The notes beneath the pieces were generated by a model, which was given only the letters and a program-made list of their open reading frames with translations, made no database searches and was not told the DNA's origin. From Candidatus Poribacteria bacterium (GTDB lineage Bacteria > Poribacteria > WGA-4E > PCPOR2b): a stretch of DNA of 64,000 bases. A program made the position numbers and the translations under genes. Where the stretch lies: contig JAJEAL010000140.1 in the NCBI GenBank assembly GCA_022822785.1, positions 23,566 through 87,565 on the forward strand. The letters run 5' to 3'. Of this stretch, positions 1 to 8,831 are shown piece after piece (the stretch's first letter is position 1; every line of letters starts with the position of its first letter).

Positions 1-20
1 TGTTGCGCGATTTTGAGGCG

Positions 21-335
21 CTATTTTATCAAATCAATTTCCCGTTTCGGGGTTCTGATCCCGCGAGTCGATTTCTTCTGAAACACATGGAGCACATAGA
101 TTTTCGCGCCAATGCTTACGGTGTAAACGGAGCGGTATGTGTCCGTATCGTAAGGTGCGACAATTTCCCACACGCCAGATCCAATGCCCCGCATCGGTTT
201 TGCTTTAGGATGTTTCACACCGCGCTGGGCAAAACGTAACGCTTCACCAATCGTCCTCCTCACGGCTTTAGGAAAACGTCGGATTTGCTCGCGAGAATCC
301 CCAATCCAAGTTACATCTTTTATCACTTGGTTCAA
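21..335 (-). CDS. RelE/ParE-superfamily toxin (phage Gp49 / HigB-like)
   Basis: A 104-residue basic protein. The fold signature is that of the Gp49/HigB-like branch of RelE/ParE toxins: an N-terminal helix with DSREQIRRFPKAVRR, the middle stretch KPMRGIGSGVWEI, and a strand with YRSVYTV followed by YVLHVFQKKS. Members of this family usually cut ribosome-bound mRNA and are paired with an XRE antitoxin encoded just downstream. The downstream side here is the window edge, only 20 bases away, so the antitoxin would lie outside and cannot be confirmed. The start is a TTG at 335 preceded by a purine-rich GAGAGGAAG. A palindrome lies just upstream. Family assignment is by recognition; activity is inferred. 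Confidence 0.8.
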   Translation of the reverse strand: MNQVIKDVTWIGDSREQIRRFPKAVRRTIGEALRFAQRGVKHPKAKPMRGIGSGVWEIVAPYDTDTYRSVYTVSIGAKIYVLHVFQKKSTRGIRTPKREIDLIK

Positions 336-356
336 AATTATGTCTTCCTCTCAATT

Positions 357-393
357 CATGGTAGACTTACCATATTATGGCAGATTTACCATG
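357..393. promoter_or_regulatory. 37-bp near-palindrome upstream of the toxin gene
   Basis: The stretch begins CATGGTA and ends TACCATG and is nearly self-complementary over its whole length. It sits about 22 bases upstream of the toxin start, where toxin-antitoxin operators are usually found. However, a related ATTATGG(T/C)AGATTT motif also occurs at 6564 and 33765 as the end of a dispersed repeat, so it may instead be a fragment of that mobile-like repeat. Confidence 0.4.
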
Positions 394-489
394 AAGATTA
401 CAACACTTTTTTGGAGAGGATTGAGGCGGAGGAAAGAAAGTTAAGGCGGAAAAAATGCCCTATAACAGATCTTATCGGACTATTTAGAA

Positions 490-2013
490 TCACAAAAGTC
501 GTTGGTAAAGTTGTTGTCTTTCAGCCCTTGCATTTCGGAGTTCTTCTGCCTTAGTGAAATCGGAATTGGCACGATCTTCTTCTCCTATGGCACGATAACA
601 TTTGCCACGCAAGTCGTAGATGGCAGCAATCTCATCTTCAATCCCACCATTAGGGCCATCTACCGCTTTAGTAAAATCTTCGATAGCCTTTTCATACTCT
701 TTGCGGTCGTAGTAAATACAACCGCGCATTTTATATGGGTAGTAAAAAGCAGCGTTAGGGCTTGATTCTACATCTGCCATGAGGTCAATTGCCTTGTTAC
801 ATTTTTTAAGTGCGCGATCAAAATCCCGTTTTCGACGATGGGCATCGCCGAGGTTGCAATAGACGCGAGCTTTGTTGGGGACATCATGTTTGATTGCCCA
901 ATTGTAATCAGAAATAGCACCATCATAATCGCCGGTTCTTATGCGACTAAAACCGCGTTCTGTGTAAAACAGAATAAAAGCAGGATCAAGCGCTATGGCT
1001 TGGGTCAGGTCTTCAACAGCCCTTTGATAATCTTCTGTTATACGATACGATACGCCACGCTCGTAATACAACATGGCATTTGTAGGGTCAAGTTCTATTG
1101 CCTCGTTATAATACCGAATTGACGCATCGTATTTATCTTTACTATCGGTGAGATGTCCTTCAAATTGACGATACATCCCCTTCCGCAGATTTATGAATGT
1201 TTCGTAGTGTCTATCCTGATGTTTAATATATCCGTGGATGTCATTGTAGATAGATTGGAGAGAGATGCCATAATACTCTCGCAGGTGGGCTAACATGGGA
1301 ACTTTGAGATCTTTGCGAATCTTAATCGGTTCATCATATTTGCATTTCTCAATAAAGCCATCTGGAGGCTGAACAAATATGCTGTTCTGGGCTATGACGC
1401 GATTTTCTGGGGTCTTAGGTCTTTTTATCCAATCTCTTGTTGTTTCGTCTTGTTTCAACAAGATAACCCTACCATCTTTTTTAGGTTTGCCATAGCAAGC
1501 AAAGAAAAGGGCAACCAAATAGTCGGTTGTGAAGTCTATAAGACTGGTTTTGGCACCGTAATGTTGGAGTTGAGCTTCAAGTTCAAAATCACCCGCGGTA
1601 TCACGGGCGTGTCTTCGGGCTTCCACCAGAAACAATTGCCTCACATCCTTTACATCGGGGATTGTTATGGTAACCCCTTTTTCCCGCTGCAATGACCTCC
1701 AAAGACCTGAGGACACCTCCGTATAACATTTAGGCTCGCCGCGGTAGATGTAGCTGCCGTCGCTAGACTTTTCCACTAACTCATTGATTATTCCCATAAT
1801 CTCGCGTTGAGTATATTCCTCCATGTTTTCTGGCATGACCACTGTTGCATCTTTCCAAAAGTCTGCATCCGTGGGCGGATCGTCCGGATCAGATAAGGCT
1901 GCTTTTTCTATGTCTTCATCAGTTAGTACATCCACGCGCTCCCAATCGGTTTCGTCGGGGAGGGCATCTAGTTCAGACCGGGTGTATGTGACGTCTGTAT
2001 TCTGCTCTTTCAT
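490..2013 (-). CDS. BrnA-like N-terminus fused to FRG domain and TPR repeats
   Basis: A 507-residue protein from the ATG at 2013, which has an AAAGG eight bases upstream. Residues 1-62 read like a BrnA antitoxin N-terminus (ETDWERVDVLTDEDIEKA, then SDPDDPPTDADFWKD and VVMPE). Where BrnA would continue into its C-terminal DNA-binding part, the protein changes into an FRG domain (about 75-250; YRGEP at 90-94, LQHYGAKTSLIDFT further on). From about 300 to the end there are at least five TPR-like repeats (ALDPAFILFYTERGFSRI, DRALKKCNKAIDL). The gene overlaps the frameshifted brnT by 41 bases, the usual brnT-brnA arrangement. FRG domains have no agreed biochemical role; TPRs usually bind proteins. 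A toxin-linked sensor or effector is an inference. Confidence 0.8.
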   Translation of the reverse strand: MKEQNTDVTYTRSELDALPDETDWERVDVLTDEDIEKAALSDPDDPPTDADFWKDATVVMPENMEEYTQREIMGIINELVEKSSDGSYIYRGEPKCYTEVSSGLWRSLQREKGVTITIPDVKDVRQLFLVEARRHARDTAGDFELEAQLQHYGAKTSLIDFTTDYLVALFFACYGKPKKDGRVILLKQDETTRDWIKRPKTPENRVIAQNSIFVQPPDGFIEKCKYDEPIKIRKDLKVPMLAHLREYYGISLQSIYNDIHGYIKHQDRHYETFINLRKGMYRQFEGHLTDSKDKYDASIRYYNEAIELDPTNAMLYYERGVSYRITEDYQRAVEDLTQAIALDPAFILFYTERGFSRIRTGDYDGAISDYNWAIKHDVPNKARVYCNLGDAHRRKRDFDRALKKCNKAIDLMADVESSPNAAFYYPYKMRGCIYYDRKEYEKAIEDFTKAVDGPNGGIEDEIAAIYDLRGKCYRAIGEEDRANSDFTKAEELRNARAERQQLYQRLL

Positions 2014-2270
2014 GTTTGTTTGCCTTTCTTGCTGTAATGATTCGGATGACCGAATTGCGCCGCGTATAGACAATGCGAAGGATTTTTTCTTTCACTTCGT
2101 CCTAAAGCAATGATCCGGGTTTCACCGTAGTCTCGACGGGTATCTTCTCTTTCTAATCGGGGACCATCAAAGATTTTTGCTGCCTTGGAAAAACTGATAC
2201 CATGTTTTGTGATATTGATTCGATTTTTTATCGGATCCCAGCTAAATTGTTGCCGATCATGATTAACCAT
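1973..2270 (-). pseudogene. brnT: BrnT-family toxin with a one-base frameshift
   Basis: BrnT toxins are small RelE-like ribonucleases. The N-terminal part is clear: FSWDPIKNRINITKHGISF, then FDGPRLEREDTRRDYGETR and IIALGR. After that the frame runs into unrelated residues and stops at 2010. One frame over, the expected BrnT tail is intact: ILRIVYTRRNSVIRII, TARKANKHERAEYR, ending at TGA 1973-1975. The switch falls at a run of six A (minus strand; 2083-2088). With five A the whole 98-residue toxin would be open. This can be a real inactivation, a slippery-site frameshift, or a homopolymer error in the assembly. The 3' end overlaps the start of the BrnA-FRG gene. Confidence 0.75.
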
Positions 2271-2638
2271 CTATGGCGCATTCCTTTGCCATCCACCTAC
2301 CCATGTTCCCGTTCCTTGCCCTCTCTACGGATACCTGCCAATGTCTGACTGGTAATCTCACCGACAATCTCAATACCGTGATTCTTTGCCAACCACTTCG
2401 CCGCGGCAACTACCTAGGCAATCATAGATGGGGCTTTGCCCGCAGTGTGAAGCTCGGTGATATAATCCGCCAGTAGCCCGTCGGTTAAGATCTGATCACC
2501 GAGCCATGCTTCAAGCTCTCTCAATAGTCTCTGGTATCGCTTGAGAGCGCTATCTGCAATGCTTGACTAAATCAATTCTTTCGTCTCGGTGCTGATAGCT
2601 AGCCCCGTTTGCTGTTGCTGTGTAACCAATTCGTTCAT
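2271..2638 (-). pseudogene. Tyrosine recombinase N-terminal (SAM-like) domain remnant with three in-frame TAG codons
   Basis: Reading from the ATG at 2638 gives about 120 codons that resemble the core-binding domain of phage and plasmid tyrosine recombinases: SALKRYQRLLRELEAWLGD, LLADYITELHTAGKAPSMIA, then VVAAAKWLAKNHGIEI and SQTLAGIRREGKEREHG. The frame is interrupted only by TAG at 2567-2569, 2414-2416 and 2297-2299; no TAA, TGA or frameshift is seen. At the second and third positions relatives usually carry Gln (IAQVVAA, GQVDG), so these are CAG to TAG changes. The catalytic domain is missing; brnT begins right after. It looks like a dead integrase fragment, perhaps left by the element that brought the toxin genes. 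See findings for the recoding alternative. Confidence 0.65.
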
Positions 2639-2640
2639 GA

Positions 2641-3294
2641 TTATTCCTCCTGTTTAGGTCTCCACGTTGTCTGTTTTGCTTCGTTATAATCGGCGTAGAA
2701 TCCAATCCCTGCGCCGTCAGATTTATTGTGGACGCTTAATTCATTGGTATGCGTGTAGGCGTTGAATTCAAAAGCCACTTTCCCATTTTCGTCATAGATT
2801 TCCATAGAATTCGCTACCGCTGCATTGTAGCTGCTTAACGCAATCGCCGTTTTCTCATTTTGGTCATAGATGGATATACCATTTCTTCTGAAACCACTGC
2901 TGTCTAACTTAATCGCCTCTTTCCCATTTGGGCGATTGATGGATATAACATTGTGTGTCCCAAAGCTGTTTAACTCAATCATCCCGAAACTAATCCTATT
3001 TGGATTATAGATGGATATACCATTTCCATAATCCGCACTTTTTAACCAAATCGCCGTTTTCTCATTTTGGTCATAGATGGATATACCATTTCCTAACTTG
3101 TCGTTACTGTCTAACTCAATGGCCCTTTTTCCATTTTTGTCAACGACTGTCAGTTTTCGGCAAGTAATTTCATTGAAAAGACCGTTGCTTTGTGCTTCGA
3201 TGGGTGGCGTAAAAAAGGTGCTGCCTACACCCATGCCGATAAGCATAATCAGTGCGCCTAACGCCATGTATCCTAACTTCTGTTTGTGATTCAT
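2641..3294 (-). CDS. Exported repeat protein of unknown function (ITCRKLTVVDKNGK family)
   Basis: A 217-residue protein starting at the ATG at 3294, which has AAGGAG six bases upstream. A membrane/signal segment (YMALGALIMLIGMGVGS) is followed by FTPPIEAQ, a likely cleavage region. The rest is built of short repeats about 25 residues long with a NGISIYDQNEKTAI-type core: GNGISIYDQ at three places, ISINRPNGKEAIKLDS, MEIYDENGKVAFEF. The opening ITCRKLTVVDKNGK is followed by these beta-like units, suggesting a periplasmic or surface beta-repeat protein. I know of no enzyme signature in it. The 57-residue gene at 4676-4849 has the same kind of leader. Function unknown. Confidence 0.7.
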   Translation of the reverse strand: MNHKQKLGYMALGALIMLIGMGVGSTFFTPPIEAQSNGLFNEITCRKLTVVDKNGKRAIELDSNDKLGNGISIYDQNEKTAIWLKSADYGNGISIYNPNRISFGMIELNSFGTHNVISINRPNGKEAIKLDSSGFRRNGISIYDQNEKTAIALSSYNAAVANSMEIYDENGKVAFEFNAYTHTNELSVHNKSDGAGIGFYADYNEAKQTTWRPKQEE

Positions 3295-3539
3295 AACCTT
3301 CTCCTTTTTACCCCCCAAGATACTGACCGATTGACTGGGGATGTCGTAAATCGGCGTTTAATTTTGTGTAAATGTGTTTACCGAAACTTATAATAATGCA
3401 CGTTCATTAGTTCGTCGATGAATCGGTTCATCGAACTACTGAACCCTACACATTGCGCTCCTCCCCAATAAGATCGAGATTCAAAACTGGAGCGCAGAGA
3501 TTGATCTTATCACCGCACTAACTCAGTTGGGATGTACCT
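3295..3539. repeat. Gene-free stretch with a degenerate GCGCTCC...GGAGCGC hairpin repeat
   Basis: No convincing gene. It contains CATTGCGCTCC (about 3453-3463) and the matching CTGGAGCGC about 25 bases later, enclosing a degenerate copy of the CCCCGATAAATCGGGATT palindrome seen intact at 32249 and 33963. This is one copy of a dispersed hairpin family. Confidence 0.5.
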
Positions 3540-4651
3540 CTAGTCATCTTCGGGTGGAGGATTCACATAAGCAGGATTCTCAAGTTCATCGACTTGGCCC
3601 CCAAACTTTTTATTCGTATAATCCACTTGCTGGATTTTCCAGCCCTCTTGGCGATCCTTGACCATTAATGCGACTAGCTTACCGTTGACCGCCCATTTAT
3701 AACTGCCGCGCAGACTAGCTTTTCTGCCGGTTGCATTGATCGCGACACTCTCGATTTCAACTGTCATTTTTCCCTCGCGCAGGCGAAAAATACCTTCCCA
3801 CGCTTTTTTGATCGCTTTCCAACCGAGGTGTTTTTCAAACGCTCCTGCCCAAAATCCCAAGCAACAAAGACATCTTCGCTTTCGCTTCGCAACCAGTAAG
3901 CCATAAATTGGTTGGCATCTTTTGTTCCAATGGCCTCAGCATGTAGGGTAAAAGCCTCAATAATCGCCTCTTCTTCCGCCGGATAATCAACATCAATTTG
4001 TAGGACATCGCCACCGCCAGCTCCGCTCGGTGGCGGCGGTGGTGGACAGTTATCATAAAACAAGTTCTCTCTTCCACCAGCCCACATAAGGATTATATTG
4101 CCCCTGCATGACCGACCGGTTATCACAACTTTTGTGTCTAATACAGTATGTTCACTCGCCCCTTCAACACTCAATCCTTGGGGTGGTTTATTGAAGTAAA
4201 CCTCTAAAAGCCGATCGTTCATTACATCACTCGTTGTCCGGACAACCTGCACCGGCGCATCATATGCTACTGTAAGCCTGCTTGGCGACCCAACATTGTA
4301 AGGCGCATCTCCACTTCCATGCCATAGCTCAATCCAAAGCGTTACGGTGGTGTCGTTCTGACCGAGAGAAATATCCGTTCCGACAACACTCCGCCCTGCC
4401 CGCATCTCAATGCTCTCATTAATCCTCCGATCGCCGTCCCGTGTTCCTTCCACGCGAACCTCAATGTCATAGGGCACGAGTTCTTGCGCTTCGATGCGGA
4501 AAAACAATCTTCCGTCCTCTAATTTTGTTTTCTTGATGCTGACGATAGGCGCACCGGGATATAAGACCTTGTTTTGTTCAGGAGCTAAACTCCTTTCTCC
4601 TTCGCTGCATCCCATCAGTAACACCAACAACCCAACCAGCAACAGCCTCAT
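3540..4651 (-). pseudogene. Lipoprotein with C-terminal SnoaL-like domain, broken by a one-base frameshift
   Basis: The start is the ATG at 4651, eight bases after GGGAGG. The leader MRLLLVGLLVLLMGC is a lipoprotein signal with Cys at the cleavage site, so the product should be membrane-anchored. Residues about 25-190 are beta-rich with two strand pairs (VVITGRSCRGNIILMWA). After a proline run there is a SnoaL/DUF4440-like half-domain (EEEAIIEAFTLHAEAIGT, DANQFMAYWL, SEDVFVAWDF). At a run of four T (minus strand; 3851-3854) the frame is lost. The other frame continues the same domain (FWAGAFEKHLGWKAIKKAWE, GIFRLREGKMTVEIESV) to 3540. With five T the two halves join as one protein of about 370 residues. 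Gene decay or an assembly error are both possible. Confidence 0.7.
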
Positions 4652-4675
4652 CTGAATCACCTCCCTTTCTTATAC

Positions 4676-4849
4676 CTATACCGAGCCACCGCGCCCCGCT
4701 CCGTTTCTGTGACCCGTGCATAATGCCCCGGCATCTGTGGGCTGAGATTGAGCAACCACCCCGACAGGCGCAAACAACCCCGCGCCCATCGTCACCAACG
4801 CCCCGACACAACCGCCTATCACCGCTATCAATACGTCTTTCCTTTTCAT
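4676..4849 (-). CDS. Small exported protein, signal peptide with almost no mature part
   Basis: A 57-residue reading frame from the ATG at 4849; AAAGGGGG lies about nine bases upstream. The leader MKRKDVLIAVIGGCVGALV and TMGAGLFAPVGVVAQSQ is a typical signal peptide. The mature part would be only about 22 residues (PTDAGALCTGHRNGAG...). The leader resembles that of the repeat protein at 2641-3294, so this may be a truncated member of the same family. It ends 25 bases before the lipoprotein gene start and shares its direction, so the two could be co-transcribed. The DNA overlaps several unlikely reading frames, which keeps confidence moderate. Confidence 0.5.
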   Translation of the reverse strand: MKRKDVLIAVIGGCVGALVTMGAGLFAPVGVVAQSQPTDAGALCTGHRNGAGRGGSV

Positions 4850-4975
4850 TGTAAAACCCCCTTTAATGTTGTGTAACTGTCATTACCGAAACTTATAATA
4901 ACGCAAGTTGCTCGACAACGTGCAGGTCAAGTTTTCATGCCCGATATCCATTAGAAATAACCAAATGTATGACAC

Positions 4976-5047
4976 ACATGTCGCCCCGCTGGTGCTTGGG
5001 GGTATTGGTTTATCGATGTGCTATAAACATGTCGCCCCGCTGGTGCT
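4976..5047 (+). repeat. Two direct copies of a 21-bp GTCGCCCCGCTGGTGCT repeat in a gene-free stretch
   Basis: ACATGTCGCCCCGCTGGTGCT would be one unit; copies lie at 4976-4996 and 5027-5047. The core CGCCCCGCTGGTGC is a near-palindrome related to the CGCTCC AGC GGAGCG units at 25714-25863. The whole stretch 4850-5139 holds no gene that I can support. Confidence 0.6.
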
Positions 5048-5139
5048 AAATACGACGCTGTTAGGTACTTGGGTAAATACTCATCGCGCATCATGTCCCG
5101 CCCCGATAAGATTGGGATTCAGAACAACTGGATCGAAAG

Positions 5140-6528
5140 TCAGAAAAGAAAGATGCGGGCGATTATGAAGTAGAACAGGATACCGAATACATCAATCGAG
5201 GTGGTAACAAAGGGACCGGTGGCAATGGCGGGATCAATCCGAAATCGCTTAAAGAGCATCGGGATGATTGTGCCAACTGTGGCGGCGATAATCATATTGA
5301 CGCAAATTGCCAACGAGACGACAACCGGAAACCAGACATACTTGGGTGCAAGCTCATCGGGTACACTCCAGTTGGCAAAGCGGGTTACAATAAGAACAAA
5401 AATACCGAGCAAGACGCCGTAGGCGACACCGAGATTCGCACCGGTTGCAAACTCCCGCCACAATACCTTCCACCCTTCTTTCAGGTCTACCTCTCCGGTG
5501 GCAAGCCCACGCACAATGATCGTTGAGGATTGTGTGCCGATGTTCCCGCCCATCCCCATGATAATGGGGATAAAAAACGCCAACGCCGTAATCTTTTCCA
5601 ACGGTTCCTCGAACTGCCCGATCATATAGACAGCAATTAATCCGCCGACAAAGCTGGCGAGCAACCACGGGAGGCGCGCACGGGTGTTTCTGAACACCGA
5701 TTTGGAGGCGATATCGACGTCCCCCGTCCCAGCCATCTTCAGGACATCTTCCGTGTTTTCGTCGCGGATGACATCGACCACGTCATCAATGGTAACGATA
5801 CCGACCAGCGCCGCCGTATCATCGAGCACAGGCACCGCCAACAGATCGTATCGTGCGACGACCTGCGCGACCTCCTCTTGGGGTGTGTGGGTATAAACGG
5901 TGTAGACCCGCGTCGTCATCAAATCCTTCAACGGGGTATCGGATTTCGTTGCGACAAGCTGTCTGAGAGAGATTACCCCTTTGAGCCGATTCTCGTCATC
6001 GACGACGTAGACGTAGAAAACCATCTCGACATCAACCATTTCGCGGATACGTTCAACAGTCGCTGCTGCAGTTGTTTCTTCCGAGGCAGCAAAGAAGTGC
6101 GGGGTCATGATATAGCCCGCAGTCTTCTCCTCATACTGCAGCAGCTGCTCAAGATTTTCGGACGCCTTGCCCTTGATCAGTTTGAGCAGCTCCTCCTGTT
6201 GCGCTTCCGGGAGGTTTGCCAACATAGCACTCACATCATCCGCGGGCATGGTATGGAGAATATCTGCGAGGACGGGTGCTTCTGTCGTTTCGATAAAGAG
6301 ATCTCGCTCCTCGCTATTCAGTTCGTTCAGCACTTCGCCCATACACCCCTCTTGGATCAACAGGTCAAAAAGGATAATCTGCTCTTCGGGGCGTAAACGG
6401 GGGAACCAAGGCGCGATGTCAGCCGAATGGGTCTTAGCAATCACATTTTTCAGATTCGGAATCGCCTTACGCTTTATCAGTTTTATAACCATTGAGATGA
6501 GAATTTCGTCTCGGTCTCGTGTATTCAT
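5140..6528 (-). CDS. mgtE: MgtE-family magnesium transporter
   Basis: A 462-residue inner-membrane Mg2+ channel. Order of domains: N-terminal helical superhelix (about 1-130; ADILHTMPADDVSAMLANLP), two CBS domains (about 135-260; TAGYIMTPHFF, VPVLDDTAALVGIVTIDDVV), then five membrane segments from about 290. The pore signature GMGGNIGTQSSTI and the final PFVTTSIDVFGILFYF are typical of MgtE. Length is normal for the family (about 450). In MgtE the N and CBS domains sense cytosolic Mg2+ and close the channel. The flanking genes are unrelated and the gene is probably transcribed alone. Confidence 0.95.
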   Translation of the reverse strand: MNTRDRDEILISMVIKLIKRKAIPNLKNVIAKTHSADIAPWFPRLRPEEQIILFDLLIQEGCMGEVLNELNSEERDLFIETTEAPVLADILHTMPADDVSAMLANLPEAQQEELLKLIKGKASENLEQLLQYEEKTAGYIMTPHFFAASEETTAAATVERIREMVDVEMVFYVYVVDDENRLKGVISLRQLVATKSDTPLKDLMTTRVYTVYTHTPQEEVAQVVARYDLLAVPVLDDTAALVGIVTIDDVVDVIRDENTEDVLKMAGTGDVDIASKSVFRNTRARLPWLLASFVGGLIAVYMIGQFEEPLEKITALAFFIPIIMGMGGNIGTQSSTIIVRGLATGEVDLKEGWKVLWREFATGANLGVAYGVLLGIFVLIVTRFANWSVPDELAPKYVWFPVVVSLAICVNMIIAATVGTIIPMLFKRFRIDPAIATGPFVTTSIDVFGILFYFIIARIFLF

Positions 6529-6563
6529 GATTTGCGTAGCTTTGCTGCCATACTTTTCGCCAT

Positions 6564-6675
6564 ATTATGGTAGATTTTAGAATTACTTAGACACTGCCAA
6601 TCGGCGCAGTTGGAAACAGCACCTACCGTACACGGGGAGCGAAAGTGTCTATTGATTTTTATAATTCACCATAAT
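6564..6675. repeat. MITE-like repeat with ATTATGGT...ACCATAAT ends
   Basis: Begins ATTATGGTAGATTTTAGAAT and ends TAATTCACCATAAT, giving short inverted ends. Inside are GGAAACAGCACCTACCGT and a GGGGAGCGAAAGTGTCTATT stretch. A longer relative with the same outer ends and inner GGGGCGAAAGTGTTTATT lies at 33765-34029. The right end overlaps the last codons of the Rpn-type gene, so the repeat supplies its stop codon. Confidence 0.6.
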
Positions 6676-7489
6676 TGCCGAGATCTGCAATCTCCTCTGG
6701 AGAAAGCCCTGTGACCTCAGCAATGAGGGCCACAGCCACACCTTGTGCCAACATAGAACGCGCTATCTCTATTTCTCGTGCCTTGCGTCCTTGCTCAAGT
6801 CCACCTTCAAAAGACTCGCGGAAGGCCCGTTCCACAACGGCTTCGTCCTTAATGCGCGCCAACTCCTGTGGCGTGACGTTATCTCTTTTAATTTCTTCAA
6901 TAACCTGTTGAAAGACGGGAGGGCTATACTGGGTCTCATCCACCTGCTCATCCAACGAGTCATCAATCAGCTCCAGCCATGCCGTGACGCTTTGGGGCGT
7001 CCTCTCATTTCGGATACGGGGATTTAAGAAGACGAGCTTGTGCGGATAAATGCCCAACGGCTGGTTATATTCATTGAATGCCTCCATCTGACTCGTGGCA
7101 ACGCTGAACCGAACACCGGGATCATTACGCGGGCGCGTCGCACCTGTCACAACAACTACCGTATAAACCGCCTTGGGGAAGCGGTAGTCCTGATGACTTT
7201 TGATCTGTTGCGTGATGCCCATTAGGTGATAGTACATAAACCGATCAAAGAAATCGACCTCTTGAACGTGTTGAATCTCAACAATGATTCGATTTTCAAG
7301 GTCCTCAGCAAATAGGTCATACTCAATATCAACATAGCCAAACTGCTCTGGATAGCGGTACGCCTGAATGACTGTATCCACCTGAATAGAAATGCCCAAA
7401 ACGTCATGAACAAACTGCCGAAACACATTAGGCTGGCTAAAAGCCTTCTTAAAAATAACGTCGAATCTTAACGAGGCAACATCAACCAT
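6659..7489 (-). CDS. Rpn-family / PD-(D/E)XK nuclease-family transposase-like protein
   Basis: A 276-residue protein from ATG 7489, eight bases after GGGAGG. The start SLRFDVIFKKAFSQPN and the core DIEYDLFAEDLENRIIVEIQ are those of the Rpn (recombination-promoting nuclease) and PD-(D/E)XK transposase-like family; the D...ExQ residues are the likely metal site. The C-terminal helix-rich tail (GGLEQGRKAREIEIARSML, AGVSLIAEVTG-like ending LSPEEIADL) is common in this family. Rpn proteins are DNA nucleases linked to RecA-independent recombination or to defence; the exact role here is not known. The last five residues (NYGEL) are encoded by the end of a repeat element. Confidence 0.85.
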   Translation of the reverse strand: MVDVASLRFDVIFKKAFSQPNVFRQFVHDVLGISIQVDTVIQAYRYPEQFGYVDIEYDLFAEDLENRIIVEIQHVQEVDFFDRFMYYHLMGITQQIKSHQDYRFPKAVYTVVVVTGATRPRNDPGVRFSVATSQMEAFNEYNQPLGIYPHKLVFLNPRIRNERTPQSVTAWLELIDDSLDEQVDETQYSPPVFQQVIEEIKRDNVTPQELARIKDEAVVERAFRESFEGGLEQGRKAREIEIARSMLAQGVAVALIAEVTGLSPEEIADLGNYGEL

Positions 7490-7538
7490 GTTTAACACCT
7501 CCCTTTAGTTTGATTCTATGCGTCCTTTAGGTTAAGAT

Positions 7539-8618
7539 TTACAGCGTTTTCGCACGCTGTCGCAGAAAATGATCGACCAATACTAACGCGGTCATCGCCT
7601 CGACAATGGCAGGCGCACGGGGCAGAACGCACGGATCATGTCGTCCATGCGCCGATAGCGTGACAGCCTCCCCGTGGAGGTCCACCGTTTCCTGTTTCTT
7701 GCGGATGGTAGCTGTCGGCTTGAAAGCGATCTGAAAAACGATGTTTTCACCGTTTGAGATGCCGCCTTGCGTCCCGCCGGAATTGTTCGTCCGCGTACGG
7801 ATGCGCCCGTCGTCGTTGTAGAAGGGGTCATTGTGCTGCGAGCCGGTGCCGCTTACACCACCAAACCCGGAACCGATCTGGAAACCCATCGTCGCCGGCA
7901 GAGACATCATCGCTTTTGCCAAATCTGCCTTGAGCTTGTCGAACACCGGCTCACCGAGTCCAACAGGAACATTCCGCGATACCGATTCGATGATTCCACC
8001 GAGGGAGTCACCATCCCGTCGCGCTTGATCGATACATTCCGCCATCTTCTCACTGGCTCTAGGGTCCGGACATCGGACGAGGCTGGACTCAATTTCGTCA
8101 AGCGTTACACTGTCCGAATCAACCTCTGCTCCGATTGTGTGAACCTGCTTGACGTAAGCGAGGGTCTCCGCTCCACACTGTTCGCGTAAAATCTGCTTTG
8201 CGATGGCGCCTGCGGCTACGCGTCCGATTGTCTCACGGGCACTCGCTCTGCCGCCGCCTTGCCAGTTACGGAGACCGAACTTTTGCTGGTAAGTAAAATC
8301 GGCGTGAGATGGGCGGTACACATCCTTGAGGTGTTCGTAGGCGGAGGGTTTCGCGTCCTTGTTCCACACCAGCATTGAGATTGGCGATCCAAGCGATTCA
8401 CCCTCGAAAACGCCGGACAGAATCTCGACCCGATCCTCCTCCTGACGCGAGGTTGTGAGATGGCTCTGCCCCGGTCGCCGTCGATCCAGCTCCGCTTGAA
8501 TGGTATTGATGTCAATTTTGAGTTGTGGCGGACATCCGTCGATCACGACGCCGATTGCGCCGCCGTGCGACTCGCCCCATGTTGTAATCCGAAAGAGATG
8601 ACCAAAGGTATTTCCCAT
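7539..8618 (-). CDS. aroC: Chorismate synthase
   Basis: A 359-residue enzyme converting EPSP to chorismate with reduced FMN, the last common step to aromatic amino acids. Family signatures: [17 protein letters not shown] near the start, the [19 protein letters not shown] stretch, [37 protein letters not shown], and [16 protein letters not shown] near the end. Start chosen at ATG 8618 ([19 protein letters not shown]), with GGAGAG seven bases upstream; five extra codons upstream are possible. Length is normal. No other aro genes are adjacent. Confidence 0.97.
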   Translation of the reverse strand: MGNTFGHLFRITTWGESHGGAIGVVIDGCPPQLKIDINTIQAELDRRRPGQSHLTTSRQEEDRVEILSGVFEGESLGSPISMLVWNKDAKPSAYEHLKDVYRPSHADFTYQQKFGLRNWQGGGRASARETIGRVAAGAIAKQILREQCGAETLAYVKQVHTIGAEVDSDSVTLDEIESSLVRCPDPRASEKMAECIDQARRDGDSLGGIIESVSRNVPVGLGEPVFDKLKADLAKAMMSLPATMGFQIGSGFGGVSGTGSQHNDPFYNDDGRIRTRTNNSGGTQGGISNGENIVFQIAFKPTATIRKKQETVDLHGEAVTLSAHGRHDPCVLPRAPAIVEAMTALVLVDHFLRQRAKTL

Positions 8619-8831
8619 GCTGCTACTCTCCAATTCAGTTTCGCATCGTCTCTCAATACAAGCGTGTTAGAACTTATTCTCTGATGAAGTTAAGGTTCAA
8701 AACAGCTTGACAAATCCGCGGTACATCCATTACTCTAAACCCCATCTACAGCTTGCCGGTATCAATGCGAATGCTTGGCAAATATAGCATATCCGCCCCC
8801 GAATATCAACCAAAAGTTAGTGAAAGCAGGT

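Noticed and set aside
3..239. Plus-strand reading frame over the RelE/ParE-like gene
   Set aside because: It is a shadow of the toxin gene, without a ribosome site or homology.
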